Shown here: positions 8,413 through 17,496 of the stretch, piece after piece
Layout of the letters: each line of letters begins with the position of its first letter
How positions within the stretch are numbered: position 1 is the first letter of the stretch
Source of the DNA: Verrucomicrobiaceae bacterium
Lineage (GTDB): Bacteria; Verrucomicrobiota; Verrucomicrobiia; Verrucomicrobiales; Verrucomicrobiaceae
Reading direction: 5' to 3'
Length of the DNA stretch: 59,972 bases
NCBI GenBank assembly: GCA_027489965.1
Contig: JAIXZA010000092.1
Coordinates: 1 to 59,972, forward strand
Program-made: the position numbers and the translations under genes
Notes under the pieces: model-generated
What the model was told of the DNA's origin: nothing
The model's database searches: none
What the model saw: the letters and a program-made list of their open reading frames with translations, nothing else

Positions 8413-11224
8413 GGACCTGACTGTCGTCTTGCGTCCGCGTCAGCCCTGGGAGGCCGTGGATCTTGGCTGCGCACTGGTGCGCCGAGATTATGGTCGCATT
8501 ATCGCCCTTTGGGCCTCGACGGTGCTTCCTGTCTGGTTGGTCCTGGGGCTCTGCTTGCATGATTGGCCCAGCGTTTTTGGTCTGGTCGTTTGGTGGCTCA
8601 AGCCGCTCTATGATCGCTTGCCGCTGCATTTCATGAGCCGCGCGGCCTTTGGCGTGCGACCTGGTTTTGTTGAAACATGGAAGCAATGGCCGCGTCTCTG
8701 GAGCCGCTTTCTTTTTTCGGCGCTGATCCTGCGGCGTCTGTCTTTCATGCGCAGTTTCACGTTGCCTGTGCTCATGCTGGAAGGGCAGCGTGGTAAGGCT
8801 GCCTGGCAGCGGGTCAAAGCTTTGGCGACCGATGGTGGCAGCTCGGGGGCGATGGTGACCTGGGTTTTTTACAAACTAGAGATCGTGGTCTTCATCGGGC
8901 TTTGGATTTTGACCAGCGATCTGGCGCCTGCGACGGATATGCCAAGCCTGATGGACCTCATCGATGGAGCTGATTTTCCTAAAGAAATCCAGATGGCTTA
9001 CACCTGGTATTTGAACCTGGTGTATCTCTTCGCCGTCACGGCGATCGAGCCCTTCTTTGTCGGCGCAGGCTTTGGGTTGTATTTAAATTCCCGCACGCAC
9101 CTGGAAGGTTGGGATGTGGAATTGACCTTCCGTAAAATAGCTACCCGCTTGCAGCCTTTCATGGTGCTGCTGTTATTCTTTTGTTTGTCCGCCTCGACCC
9201 TGGCCAAGTCCGTATCTCCTTCTCCTACACCTACACCCGCTGTGGAGAAGAAGGTTGAACCTGATCCAGTTAAAGTGTCGGCCCAAAAGATTCTTCAGCA
9301 CCCAGACTTTAAGGTCCACAGCCGCACCCAAAAGGAATTCGTTCCAGACCATTCGGACGATGATGGTGATGAGGATGAATCATCGAGTTCTCCCCCCATG
9401 GCCCTATTGATGAATGGTCTCTTCTGGGTGATCGTCGCCGCTCTTATCGCCTTTGTGATTTACCTGATCGTGGTAAATCGGCATCTATTGAGTCACGGAT
9501 TCCGAGCTGGAAAGGTGAATCTTCCCGATCGGCCAGGTCCTCGTGTCATCATGGGCATGGACATTACTCGGGAAAGTCTGCCTGCGGATGTCGTCAGTGC
9601 CTCACGTTCGGCTTGGTTGGCCGGTGATTTCCGGCTTGCTCTGAGCCTGCTGTATCGAGGGGCACTCTCACGTTTAGTCGAACAGCATCGTCTGCCCATC
9701 CGCAGCAGCGATACCGAAGACGATTGTCTGGATCATCTGCTCCGTGCCAAGCCACATGGACAAGAGACGGACTATTTGACTCAACTGACCCGAGTTTGGG
9801 TGCGTGCGGCCTATGCCGGACAGGAGGCAAGCCAAAGTGAGTTTGATCAGCTCAGTGCCGCCTGGCCCTTTGACGTCAAGTCGTCGGCTGCATCTGTGAC
9901 CCAGTCCGTGTGGGTGATCTTGCCCCTGCTTTTCATCGTCAGCTGCAATGGCAAATGGGAGGACGTCGAACGAAAGACCGGTTACAAGGGAAAGGCACGG
10001 ACGGAGTGCTTCCTGGCGGCTCATCAATTGCTCGAGGAATATGGCTTTCAGCCCGAGCGCCGCCCCATGCTGGATCGACTGCCAGTAGATGAATCAGGGG
10101 TCATGCTGCTTTCTGCGGAGAATGGGATCACCAGTCTGCGGGCTAAAGAAGTGCTGGACTGGGTCCAGGGCGGAGGTCATGTCATCTATGTCATGGCAGG
10201 ATGCACGCCATACAATGATTGGGGCCGATTTTCGTCCATGACGGGTTATGGCTACTTTGGCAACGATGAGCGTCCGGATGCCATGCTCAAAGAGTTAAAC
10301 GTGACCATCACAGATCGCCGCACGGAGATGCTGAATGAATTCACTCAGAAGGGAAAAAAGAAAAAGCCAGCTGACAAAAAGAAGGCTGTTGATCCCAAGG
10401 CGGACGAAAAAGCCACATCTGGAGTCGAGCCAAAACCCGAGGTCGAGGTCATCACCCAGAAGCCTGATCGTTCTCAACCGGAGGTGAAAAAGCCGCGCAT
10501 TCGCGATGCTGCGGATGTGACCACGGCGATCACCCAACTGTCCTGGGATGGCAGGACTTATGCAGTGGAGTTGCCGGACTTTGTTTCCTTCAAACTGGAG
10601 CGCGATCTAGGCAAATCAGAGTTCTTGGCCGGCGCTAAGGACAAGGCTTTGATTCTCGGTCTGCGCCACGGTCTGGGCCGCATCACTCTGATGAATCACG
10701 CACGTCCTTTCCGCAATCGTTACCTCGGCGACCACGATCATGCTAGCTGGTTCATCGCATTGATGGGCGAGGATGCTTCGGATGTCTGGTTCATTAGCGG
10801 GATGGAGAAAAGCTTCATGAGCCTGCTTTGGGATCATGCCTGGATGGTCATTCTGACTTTAATCGCGCTGCTTATTTTTTGGCTCTGGTGTCATGTGCCA
10901 CGCTTCGGGCCGATGCGTCAGGTGGCGCTGCATGAGACCAAACATTTTGTCGATCACATCGGTGCCCTGGGGCATTTCTTCCATCGCCTGAAGCGCGATG
11001 ATGTGCTGCTGTTTGATTCCGCGCATCAAGTGCGCGCCAGAGCCCTGATGCGCTTTCCGCAGTTGCATGGGGCAGGGGATGATCTGCTGCTACCGAGACT
11101 GGCGGAAGTCAGTGGATTGCCCATCGAACGCATCCAATCAGCGCTCATGCCGCCAGCCAAGCCCGCCCCGTTTCAGCTCGTCGCCCTGCTCAAAGATCTC
11201 CAAACCCTCCGTCAATCCCTATGA
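8402..11224 (+). CDS. DUF4129 / DUF4350 fused membrane protein
   Basis: 940 residues that appear to join two proteins usually encoded separately. Residues 1-270 are a membrane region. A spacer rich in Pro, Lys and Asp (270-330) leads to a span at about 333-358, and residues 380-495 resemble the DUF4129 C-terminal domain (SRSAWLAGDFRLALSLLYRGALSRL). A further span at 502-515 is followed by a DUF4350-like domain (about 530-800), containing VDESGVMLLSAENGIT and EVLDWVQGGGHVIYV. A lysine-rich insert (about 650-700) and a last span at 812-830 follow. It starts 11 bp inside the SpoIIM-like gene and ends with an ATGA overlap with the MoxR gene. Its role is probably a scaffold in the MoxR/DUF58 membrane module. 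Confidence 0.75.
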   Translation: MKLEDLTVVLRPRQPWEAVDLGCALVRRDYGRIIALWASTVLPVWLVLGLCLHDWPSVFGLVVWWLKPLYDRLPLHFMSRAAFGVRPGFVETWKQWPRLWSRFLFSALILRRLSFMRSFTLPVLMLEGQRGKAAWQRVKALATDGGSSGAMVTWVFYKLEIVVFIGLWILTSDLAPATDMPSLMDLIDGADFPKEIQMAYTWYLNLVYLFAVTAIEPFFVGAGFGLYLNSRTHLEGWDVELTFRKIATRLQPFMVLLLFFCLSASTLAKSVSPSPTPTPAVEKKVEPDPVKVSAQKILQHPDFKVHSRTQKEFVPDHSDDDGDEDESSSSPPMALLMNGLFWVIVAALIAFVIYLIVVNRHLLSHGFRAGKVNLPDRPGPRVIMGMDITRESLPADVVSASRSAWLAGDFRLALSLLYRGALSRLVEQHRLPIRSSDTEDDCLDHLLRAKPHGQETDYLTQLTRVWVRAAYAGQEASQSEFDQLSAAWPFDVKSSAASVTQSVWVILPLLFIVSCNGKWEDVERKTGYKGKARTECFLAAHQLLEEYGFQPERRPMLDRLPVDESGVMLLSAENGITSLRAKEVLDWVQGGGHVIYVMAGCTPYNDWGRFSSMTGYGYFGNDERPDAMLKELNVTITDRRTEMLNEFTQKGKKKKPADKKKAVDPKADEKATSGVEPKPEVEVITQKPDRSQPEVKKPRIRDAADVTTAITQLSWDGRTYAVELPDFVSFKLERDLGKSEFLAGAKDKALILGLRHGLGRITLMNHARPFRNRYLGDHDHASWFIALMGEDASDVWFISGMEKSFMSLLWDHAWMVILTLIALLIFWLWCHVPRFGPMRQVALHETKHFVDHIGALGHFFHRLKRDDVLLFDSAHQVRARALMRFPQLHGAGDDLLLPRLAEVSGLPIERIQSALMPPAKPAPFQLVALLKDLQTLRQSL

Positions 11225-12291
11225 ACTCAGAATCCATGCCACCCATCCTGCCAGCTCCGCCGCCGCCACCAGAGCTGAGTTATGTCGGTCCTGCGAGTTA
11301 TGCACCGCCCTCGTATGAGCCGGTCATGGCTCCGCCGATGCCGCGTTCGGCGCAGATCATGAAGTCCATTCGAGACGCTGTGGCGCAGGTCTTTGTCGGT
11401 CAGGATGAGGTCCTCTATCAAGTGCAGGCGGCACTGCTTGCCGGTGGCCATGTGCTGCTGGAAGGCAAGCCAGGACTCGGCAAAACGCATCTCGTCTTGG
11501 CCCTCGCGCAGACCTTTGGTGCCAGCTTCCGACGCATTCAATTCACCCCAGATTTAATGCCGTCGGATGTGACGGGGCACACGCTTTATGATCTCGGCAG
11601 CCAGAGTTTCCGAGTGCGTCATGGGCCTGTCTTCACTCAGTTGCTGTTGGCGGATGAAATCAATCGTGCGCCGGCAAAAACACAGTCTGCCCTACTGGAG
11701 GTCATGCAGGAAGCCCAGGTGACCATCGATGGTGAGACCCATACCTTGGCAGCGCCTTTTATGACCTTTGCCACGCAGAATCCGATCGAGCAAGAAGGCA
11801 CCTATCCACTGCCTGAGGCGCAGTTAGACCGCTTCCTGCTCAAGGTCGTGATCGACTACCCACAGGCCGAACAAGAAGTTTGGATTGTCAAAGCAGCGTC
11901 TTCCATCGCTGGCGGTCGTGGTTTGAATGCTGCCAGTGTGCAGCGGATCTGTAGCACCGATGATATCCTGCAAGCTCAGCAGGAAGCCGCTGGCGTGCAG
12001 GCCGTGGAAAGTGTCGTCAATTACGCGGTGAATCTGACTCGCGCGACCCGCTCAAACGGTGCCATCGCTCTCGGAGCAGGCACTCGTGGAGCCATCAGTC
12101 TGGTGCGTGTGGCCAAAGCTTACGCGCTGCTGGATGGCCGTCATTACATCACTCCAGCAGATGTGAAACGTGCTGCCTTACCGGTGCTGCGTCATCGCAT
12201 CACCCTCGCGCCTGAGGTTTCCATCAGCGGTCAGTCGGTCGATCAGGTTTTAGAATCCGTCATCCGCAGCGTCGAAGCCCCACGTCAGTAA
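11221..12291 (+). CDS. MoxR-family AAA+ ATPase
   Basis: 356 residues. A proline-rich N-terminal 40 residues precede the AAA+ core: Walker A GKPGLGKTH (82-90), Walker B LLLADEINRA (141-150), and the MoxR-typical QNPIEQEGTYPLPEAQLDRF stretch. MoxR ATPases act as chaperones for assembly or activation of partner complexes, often with VWA or DUF58 proteins. It starts in the ATGA overlap with the preceding gene and lies 10 bp before the DUF58 gene, so all are cotranscribed. The partner is most likely the DUF58 protein. Confidence 0.95.
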   Translation: MNSESMPPILPAPPPPPELSYVGPASYAPPSYEPVMAPPMPRSAQIMKSIRDAVAQVFVGQDEVLYQVQAALLAGGHVLLEGKPGLGKTHLVLALAQTFGASFRRIQFTPDLMPSDVTGHTLYDLGSQSFRVRHGPVFTQLLLADEINRAPAKTQSALLEVMQEAQVTIDGETHTLAAPFMTFATQNPIEQEGTYPLPEAQLDRFLLKVVIDYPQAEQEVWIVKAASSIAGGRGLNAASVQRICSTDDILQAQQEAAGVQAVESVVNYAVNLTRATRSNGAIALGAGTRGAISLVRVAKAYALLDGRHYITPADVKRAALPVLRHRITLAPEVSISGQSVDQVLESVIRSVEAPRQ

Positions 12292-12301
12292 GCCTCTGCC
12301 C

Positions 12302-13606
12302 ATGCGCCCGACTCAGAGCCTTCTCAAACTGCTCGGTCTTTTGACCGTGCTGGCGCTGCTTGGTGCCTTTTTGCCTGGCTTGGAAAGGCTCTGGATAGGC
12401 GCTTCGGGTCTGCTCTTGTTGCTCGCCCTTTGGGATGCATGGACACTGCCACGATCTGGTGATTTTGACGCCAGCCGGGAAACACCCGGACGCTTTGCGC
12501 TGGGGATTCGCTCGACTGTCCGACTCTTGGTCAAACATCGCCTGCGTCGTGACCTCCGCATCCTCCTGCATGATGGGCTACCTTTGGAGGCTGAAAGTGA
12601 AGGCCTGCCCTGGTCTGGTCCGCTGCCAGCCGGAGAGGTGCTGGATCTGGCCTATGATCTGCATTTTACCAAGCGTGGACTGCATCGCTTTGAGCCCATG
12701 CATTTACTGGTCGATTCCCGGCTCGGCTTGTGGCGGCAGCTCTGCCGTGTGGGCCTGCCCACGGTGACGCATGTGTATCCGAATTACGAGCCTGTGCTGC
12801 GCTTTGCCCTCCTAGCCACGGCCAATCGTGAGGAGCAGATGGGCATCGTCAAACGCCGTCGGAATGGTGCCACGTTGGATTTCCATCAGCTGCGTGAGTA
12901 TCAGGATGGCGATGTCCTGGCGCGTGTGGATTGGAAAGCCACCTCACGCAGGCAAAATCTCATCAGTCGCGATTACGAGGAACAGAAGAATCAAAGCGTC
13001 CTGCTGGTGCCAGACTGCGGGCGTCGCATGCGCGCCATGGATGGTGAGCTCAGTCAGTTTGATCATTGCCTGAATGCCATGCTCTTGATCTCTTACATCG
13101 CGCTCAGGCAGAGTGATGAAGTGGGGGTCGTCGGTTTTGGGGGAGTGCAGCGCTGGCTCAAGCCGGTCAAAGGACCGCCAGCCATGCCGAAGATCCTCAA
13201 TCACCTCTACGACTACGAGACCACCACCCAGCCGAGCGATTTTGGGGAAGCCGCAGAGCGGGTCATGGCCTGCCAAAAGCGTCGATCACTCGTCATCCTG
13301 CTGACCAATCTACGGACGGAGGACTCCGCCGACCTGATCAAAGCCGTGCGGGTCATGCAGAAGCGCCATGTCGTGCTGGTGGCCACTTTGAAGGAAGCGG
13401 AAATGGAAGCCCGCACCAGCCAGCCCATCAGCACTCTCAATGACGCCCTGACCTATGGAGCCCTCAGCAATTACCTCCAGCAGCGCCAGCAGGTCTTGGA
13501 TCAGCTGCGTGCCCACCGCATTTTCACCGTCGATGAGACCGCTCAAAATTTAGCCGTGGCACTGGCGAATAAGTATCTGGATGTTAAAGCTGGCGGGTTG
13601 CTATGA
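12302..13606 (+). CDS. DUF58 domain protein (VWA-like)
   Basis: 434 residues. Two N-terminal membrane spans (about 8-45) are followed by a beta-rich region and then the DUF58 signature at about 190-230: the pattern LREYQDGDVLARVDWKATSRR, which is near-invariant in the family. The C-terminal half has a VWA-like fold (LLVPDCGRRM, VVGFGG, LVILLTNLRTEDSADL). It is the last gene of the operon, after MoxR. The molecular function is unknown; such pairs are proposed to build or regulate envelope complexes. The 110 bp after the stop show no clear terminator. Confidence 0.93.
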   Translation: MRPTQSLLKLLGLLTVLALLGAFLPGLERLWIGASGLLLLLALWDAWTLPRSGDFDASRETPGRFALGIRSTVRLLVKHRLRRDLRILLHDGLPLEAESEGLPWSGPLPAGEVLDLAYDLHFTKRGLHRFEPMHLLVDSRLGLWRQLCRVGLPTVTHVYPNYEPVLRFALLATANREEQMGIVKRRRNGATLDFHQLREYQDGDVLARVDWKATSRRQNLISRDYEEQKNQSVLLVPDCGRRMRAMDGELSQFDHCLNAMLLISYIALRQSDEVGVVGFGGVQRWLKPVKGPPAMPKILNHLYDYETTTQPSDFGEAAERVMACQKRRSLVILLTNLRTEDSADLIKAVRVMQKRHVVLVATLKEAEMEARTSQPISTLNDALTYGALSNYLQQRQQVLDQLRAHRIFTVDETAQNLAVALANKYLDVKAGGLL

Positions 13607-13716
13607 GAAAGTCGTTCAAAAAGAAAAGCAAATTTGGCAGTAGGTCGTATGGCATCGTTAGTATTATCTATGCTTCTCGCTAGCTATCGTCAAAATCATG
13701 ATATTAAACCGAACCC

Positions 13717-14367
13717 ATGAAGCGCTATTTCTCTTTCTTGATTGCCTTGTTGGTGGCTCTGAGTAGCGCAGGATTGGCTGAGCCAGTTGTTGTGGCGGCG
13801 TCGCCCACACCTGAGTGCCACTTCGAGATAGTTCTCTCTACAGATAAAGACCAGCCGGACTATGAGAAGCTAGAGATGAAGGAAGATTCTGTTCCGAAAG
13901 TCTGGATTCGCCATCGGAGATCAGGCAAGGTTCTGGCTGCAGTTGACTTCCCTGCGGATGTTAACAGCGACCTTCAACCGCTTCGCAATCACATCCACGC
14001 CGATTGGTCTGAGAGTGCTGTCGCCATCTGTGCATCCGAACGCCATTACTCTCACTTGTTGGTCTTTGCTTTGGTTGGGAGCTATGCCGAGCCTGAGCGG
14101 TTCGTGAAAGTAGAGTTTCCTGAGATCGGTGCGCTCATTAAGACAATTGTCCCGAAATTCAAAGAGTTTCGATCCCGCTGGCACACCGACTTTCAAGGGT
14201 GGCCCGCTAGGAATCTTATCATGTTCTCGTCTGGCACTTCGGCGATGACTTTGGAACGCACCAACGGAGAGATAGAGTTCCGAGCAGTCTATTCATTCAC
14301 TTTCGACATTGCTGACCCAAGTGCCCCAATACTGCGGCGCATGGAGCACATGGACGACAGAGACTGA
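13717..14367 (+). CDS. Secreted protein of unknown function
   Basis: 216 residues with a clear Sec signal peptide (MKRYFSFLIALLVALSSAGLA, cleavage near 21). The mature part alternates beta strands (CHFEIVLSTDKD, VWIRHRRSGKVLAAVDF, ESAVAICASERHYSHLLVFAL) and has no domain I recognise. The local base composition is less GC-rich than the operon before it, as is the neighbouring lipoprotein gene, so this pair may be a more recent or fast-evolving arrival. It starts 110 bp after the DUF58 gene and is probably transcribed separately. Confidence 0.7.
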   Translation: MKRYFSFLIALLVALSSAGLAEPVVVAASPTPECHFEIVLSTDKDQPDYEKLEMKEDSVPKVWIRHRRSGKVLAAVDFPADVNSDLQPLRNHIHADWSESAVAICASERHYSHLLVFALVGSYAEPERFVKVEFPEIGALIKTIVPKFKEFRSRWHTDFQGWPARNLIMFSSGTSAMTLERTNGEIEFRAVYSFTFDIADPSAPILRRMEHMDDRD

Positions 14368-14453
14368 GCTATGAATTGCCGATATTCACTCTCTTCGCCG
14401 CGTTATGGTATAGATTTATTTGTTACGATACTGCTACCTTTGGCCCACACGTG

Positions 14454-14747
14454 ATGAAATGCTACTGTATCATATTCAGTTGTTGTTTGGTGGTCTTCTT
14501 GTCGGGCTGTGGTTCAGCTAATTTAGTAGATCGGATCAGGCAAGATCGATGCCTCAGAATGGCTGATGATTTGACGATTAAAGGGCAGCAATCAGAGTTC
14601 TATCCTGCGTCCACCAATCGAAAATCGATAACACAAACGAGAGCCTTTATGCGGGGCGGGCGACTTTTTGTCTCATACGATGCTTGGCCACTTGGTCCCA
14701 GAGCCTTGCTGGATGTGGAGTCGAGGGTGTGGACATTTGAAGAGTAA
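14454..14747 (+). CDS. Small lipoprotein of unknown function
   Basis: 97 residues from the ATG at 14454. I chose this start because it gives a lipoprotein signal peptide (MKCYCIIFSCCLVVFLSGCGS) with lipobox LSGC; the frame is open upstream to 14376 but adds an implausible extension. The mature part is about 75 residues with no recognised domain, ending in PLGPRALLDVESRVWTFEE. It follows the secreted 216-residue protein by 86 bp. It is probably membrane-anchored in the periplasm. The function is unknown. Confidence 0.6.
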   Translation: MKCYCIIFSCCLVVFLSGCGSANLVDRIRQDRCLRMADDLTIKGQQSEFYPASTNRKSITQTRAFMRGGRLFVSYDAWPLGPRALLDVESRVWTFEE

Positions 14748-14828
14748 GCCAGATGTCATCTGTTTTCCCGCTTTAAGCACCGCCCAGCCTTGACTCTGTG
14801 CCCAGCCTCTTTCAATCATCCTTTATTC

Positions 14829-16058
14829 ATGCCGACCATTCCGATCCTCATGCCCCAGCTCGGCGAGTCTATTGCCGAAGCCACTCTCGTGCGCGTCCTT
14901 GTGGAGCCTGGTGCTCTCGTGGAGGCAGGTGCTGATATTTTTGAAGTTGAGACCAACAAAGCTTCCATGGCTGTTGGTTCACCCTGCGCTGGTCGCATCG
15001 TCCAGGTTACTGGGAAAGTGCAGACGAGTTACGCCGTCGGCAGCAATCTCGCCACCTTTGAGATTTCTGACGAAGATGCGCTAGCTCTCGGTTTCAGCGA
15101 ATCTGAGACCGCCGTGACGGCTCCGGCCGTGACCGCCCCCAAGGCCACGGAATCCCTCCACTTTCATTTTAGCGAGGAGGATAACATCACCTCCTACCAG
15201 CCCAAGGTCGAGCCCGTCGTCGGCGGTTTGCCTGTGCCTGCCGGAGCTACGGGAGCCAGCTACATCTCTCCGCGCATGAGAGCCCGCATGACCGAACTTG
15301 GCCTGAACGCCTCTGACCTTGCCGGTATCGCCGGAACGGGTGCTGGTGGACGTGTCACGGTCGAGGACTTTGAAAGTTTCCTGCGCAGCCTTGAGCAGCA
15401 CCGCCTGACTCCAGCTTCCTCCATGCGCATCGCTGTGGCAGACTCGATGCGTCGCAGTTGGAGCCGTCCTTTGGCCACGGTGGGCAGCCCTGTGATGCTG
15501 GATGCTCTGTTGGCACATCGCCGGAAGACAGATCCCAAAGCGGGTCCAGCCCTGTACGCCATCCGCGCCCTTGCCATTGCCCTCGCCGAAAATACGGCGG
15601 TTGCGGGTCGCCTTGTCGGCAATCGCATCGTGCATCCGCAGGCCATCGACATCGGTTTCGCAGTCGAAGTGGAAGACGGCGTGCTCGTCCCCGTCCTTCG
15701 TGAAGTGGATAAGACCCCGCTGGTCAAACTCGTGCCTGCTTACAACAAGCTCGTCGAACAAGCCCGCGCGCGTCGTCTGCCGCATGATCCCAAGCACCCA
15801 GGCATCGCGACGGTGACGAACTTCGGCACCTTTGGCATCGTCTGGGCCACCCCGATCCCATTGCCGGAACAGAACCTCGTGCTCGGTCTTGGGGCCGGCA
15901 GCAAAGTCCCGCACTGGAGTGATGAAGTGAATCAATTCATTCCCGTCACCGAAGCGGAACTCACCCTGAGCTTTGACCACCGAACTCTCGATGGCGGTGG
16001 GGCTGGGCGACTGCTGGCGCGTGTGGCCAAGTTACTGCAAGAGCCTGAAAAACTGTAA
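14829..16058 (+). CDS. 2-oxoacid dehydrogenase complex E2 (dihydrolipoyl acyltransferase)
   Basis: 409 residues from the ATG at 14829; upstream in-frame codons precede the MPTIPILMPQLGES lipoyl start and are unlikely to be translated. The lipoyl domain (1-80) has the lipoylated lysine K44 in VETNKASM. A flexible linker leads to the E1/E3-binding domain (about 144-186). The catalytic domain (about 195-409) contains the CAT-fold H384-x-x-x-D388-G motif in DHRTLDGG. Such proteins transfer the acyl group from lipoamide to CoA in pyruvate, 2-oxoglutarate or branched-chain complexes; the substrate cannot be told here. No E1 or E3 gene is adjacent. The next gene starts 9 bp after the stop. Confidence 0.9.
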   Translation: MPTIPILMPQLGESIAEATLVRVLVEPGALVEAGADIFEVETNKASMAVGSPCAGRIVQVTGKVQTSYAVGSNLATFEISDEDALALGFSESETAVTAPAVTAPKATESLHFHFSEEDNITSYQPKVEPVVGGLPVPAGATGASYISPRMRARMTELGLNASDLAGIAGTGAGGRVTVEDFESFLRSLEQHRLTPASSMRIAVADSMRRSWSRPLATVGSPVMLDALLAHRRKTDPKAGPALYAIRALAIALAENTAVAGRLVGNRIVHPQAIDIGFAVEVEDGVLVPVLREVDKTPLVKLVPAYNKLVEQARARRLPHDPKHPGIATVTNFGTFGIVWATPIPLPEQNLVLGLGAGSKVPHWSDEVNQFIPVTEAELTLSFDHRTLDGGGAGRLLARVAKLLQEPEKL

Positions 16059-16067
16059 TTGGCGCTC

Positions 16068-16949
16068 ATGTCCTTTCGTCTCGAAATGCTGCAAGTCGCC
16101 AGACTGGCACCCAAAATCCTCGGTGAATCGAGCGAGCTCGTGGCAGACTTTCTCAGCTCTCGATTGCATCCTGACGGTGGCTTCATGGATCGTGCAGATC
16201 GGCCTGATCTCTACTACAGTGTCTTTGGCATGGAGGGCCTCGTCGCTTTGCAAAAAACACTGCCTCATGAGTCCATGCGGCAGTGGCTGAGCAGCTACGG
16301 AGCAGGGGAGGAGCTCGACTTTGTGCATCTCTGCTGCCTCGCCCGCTGCTGGGCAGGATTGGGTGGCGGACTCAGTGCCGAACAAAAAGAACGACTCACG
16401 CAGCGGCTGGAAAGCTGGCGCACACCCGATGGCGGTTACCACCAGTCACCGGGCCGGAAAAACGGCAGCGCCTACGGCTGTCTCATTGCCTTTGGAGCCT
16501 ATCAAGATCTCGACATGCTGCCGCCAGATGCCATCCGCATCGCCAGTTGCATGGATCGTCTGGAGACCCCTGACGGAGCCTGGTCCAATGAGCCCGGACT
16601 CACTCTAGGCTCCACCACGGCCACTTCCGCCATGCTGTCGCTTTATCGATACATGCAATTACCCGCTCCCGCTGCGGGAATCGACTGGCTCGTCCGCCAA
16701 TGCTTGCCCACAGGTGGCTTCCTCGCCGTTCCCGGTGCGCCATTGCCTGACTTGCTTTCCACCGCGGTCGCCCTGCACGCCCTCTCGAATCACCCTGAAG
16801 CCATGGCTCGAGTCAAAGAGCCCTGCCTCGACTTCATCGACTCCCTGTGGAGCGCCGCCGGCGGCTTTCATGGCAACTGGGCCGATGACACGCTCGATCC
16901 CGAGTACACCTATTACGGCCTGCTAGCGCTGGGGCATCTGGCGCTTTGA
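16068..16949 (+). CDS. Prenyltransferase/terpene-cyclase-like alpha/alpha-toroid protein
   Basis: 293 residues from the ATG at 16068 (a TTG at 16059 is possible). Repeated helical units with Gly-rich turns, such as LHPDGGFMDR, RTPDGGYHQSP, ETPDGAWSN, LPTGGFLAVP and SAAGGFHGNW, match the QW/prenyltransferase toroid repeat. The final unit DPEYTYYGLLALGHLAL resembles protein prenyltransferase beta subunits. The squalene-cyclase DxDD acid motif is not seen, so it is probably not a triterpene cyclase. It follows the E2 gene by 9 bp and is likely cotranscribed. Its substrate and role are unknown. Confidence 0.8.
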   Translation: MSFRLEMLQVARLAPKILGESSELVADFLSSRLHPDGGFMDRADRPDLYYSVFGMEGLVALQKTLPHESMRQWLSSYGAGEELDFVHLCCLARCWAGLGGGLSAEQKERLTQRLESWRTPDGGYHQSPGRKNGSAYGCLIAFGAYQDLDMLPPDAIRIASCMDRLETPDGAWSNEPGLTLGSTTATSAMLSLYRYMQLPAPAAGIDWLVRQCLPTGGFLAVPGAPLPDLLSTAVALHALSNHPEAMARVKEPCLDFIDSLWSAAGGFHGNWADDTLDPEYTYYGLLALGHLAL

Positions 16950-16950
16950 C

Positions 16951-17385
16951 TTAAACGGAATCGATTGTTTCAGTTTTTGATTCCACGGTAGAAGCATTTT
17001 TCCAAAGCTTGGTGTCTTGAAAAATGCGATAAGAAATCAAGACAAAGAGGGCACCACAGACTGAATAGCCAAAGCAAGGACCTATGATTTGATAGACATG
17101 ATGATTGGTTCCAACTGTTATCATTAGAAAGATGAGGAGAAGGAATGCTGAGAGGGTCAACACTGAACAATATTGCAGAATCTTAGCCATTTTTGGCCCA
17201 TGTGGCGGGAGGGGGAAATACCATTGAATGGCTGGAAAAGCTAAAGGAAGAAACAACAAGAAAGGTGACCGAATGTCCCATCTCCTCATTACCGCGATAA
17301 TCATAATTCCCCAAAGTATCCACCTCAGCGCAATATTCATTCGCGGATAATAAACACGCGCTTTGATCGGTTGTGCTGAGTTCAT
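16951..17385 (-). CDS. Integral membrane protein of unknown function
   Basis: 144 residues from the ATG at 17385, chosen because GAGG lies about 8 nt upstream; an alternative ATG at 17439 would add 18 residues. Hydrophobic segments cover about 17-33, 41-55, 73-92 and 98-118. The tail is polar. No family was recognised. It converges on the toroid gene with only one base between stops, and its 5' end faces the AraC regulator gene, so it and the regulator are divergent over a short region containing the candidate operator at 17441-17481. Confidence 0.6.
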   Translation of the reverse strand: MNSAQPIKARVYYPRMNIALRWILWGIMIIAVMRRWDIRSPFLLFLPLAFPAIQWYFPLPPHGPKMAKILQYCSVLTLSAFLLLIFLMITVGTNHHVYQIIGPCFGYSVCGALFVLISYRIFQDTKLWKNASTVESKTETIDSV

Positions 17386-17440
17386 GACAGCCTCATCAAA
17401 TAAGATGCGGTGCATTCTGTCCATCAAATCTTGCCTCATT

Positions 17441-17481
17441 CAGCTTCTACTGGACGTTTCTCATGAATCAGATGAAATGAG
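17441..17481 (+). promoter_or_regulatory. Candidate promoter/operator upstream of the araC-type gene (copy 1)
   Basis: Shares with 18350-18390 the block CAGCTTNTANTGGACGTTT and a second block GAATCNGATGNAAT. TGGACG (17451-17456) and TGAAAT (17473-17478) are separated by 16 bp, like -35 and -10 elements. The ATG follows 46 bp after the start of TGGACG. See the matching copy before the next gene. Confidence 0.55.
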
Positions 17482-17496
17482 CCTGAACTAAACTCC

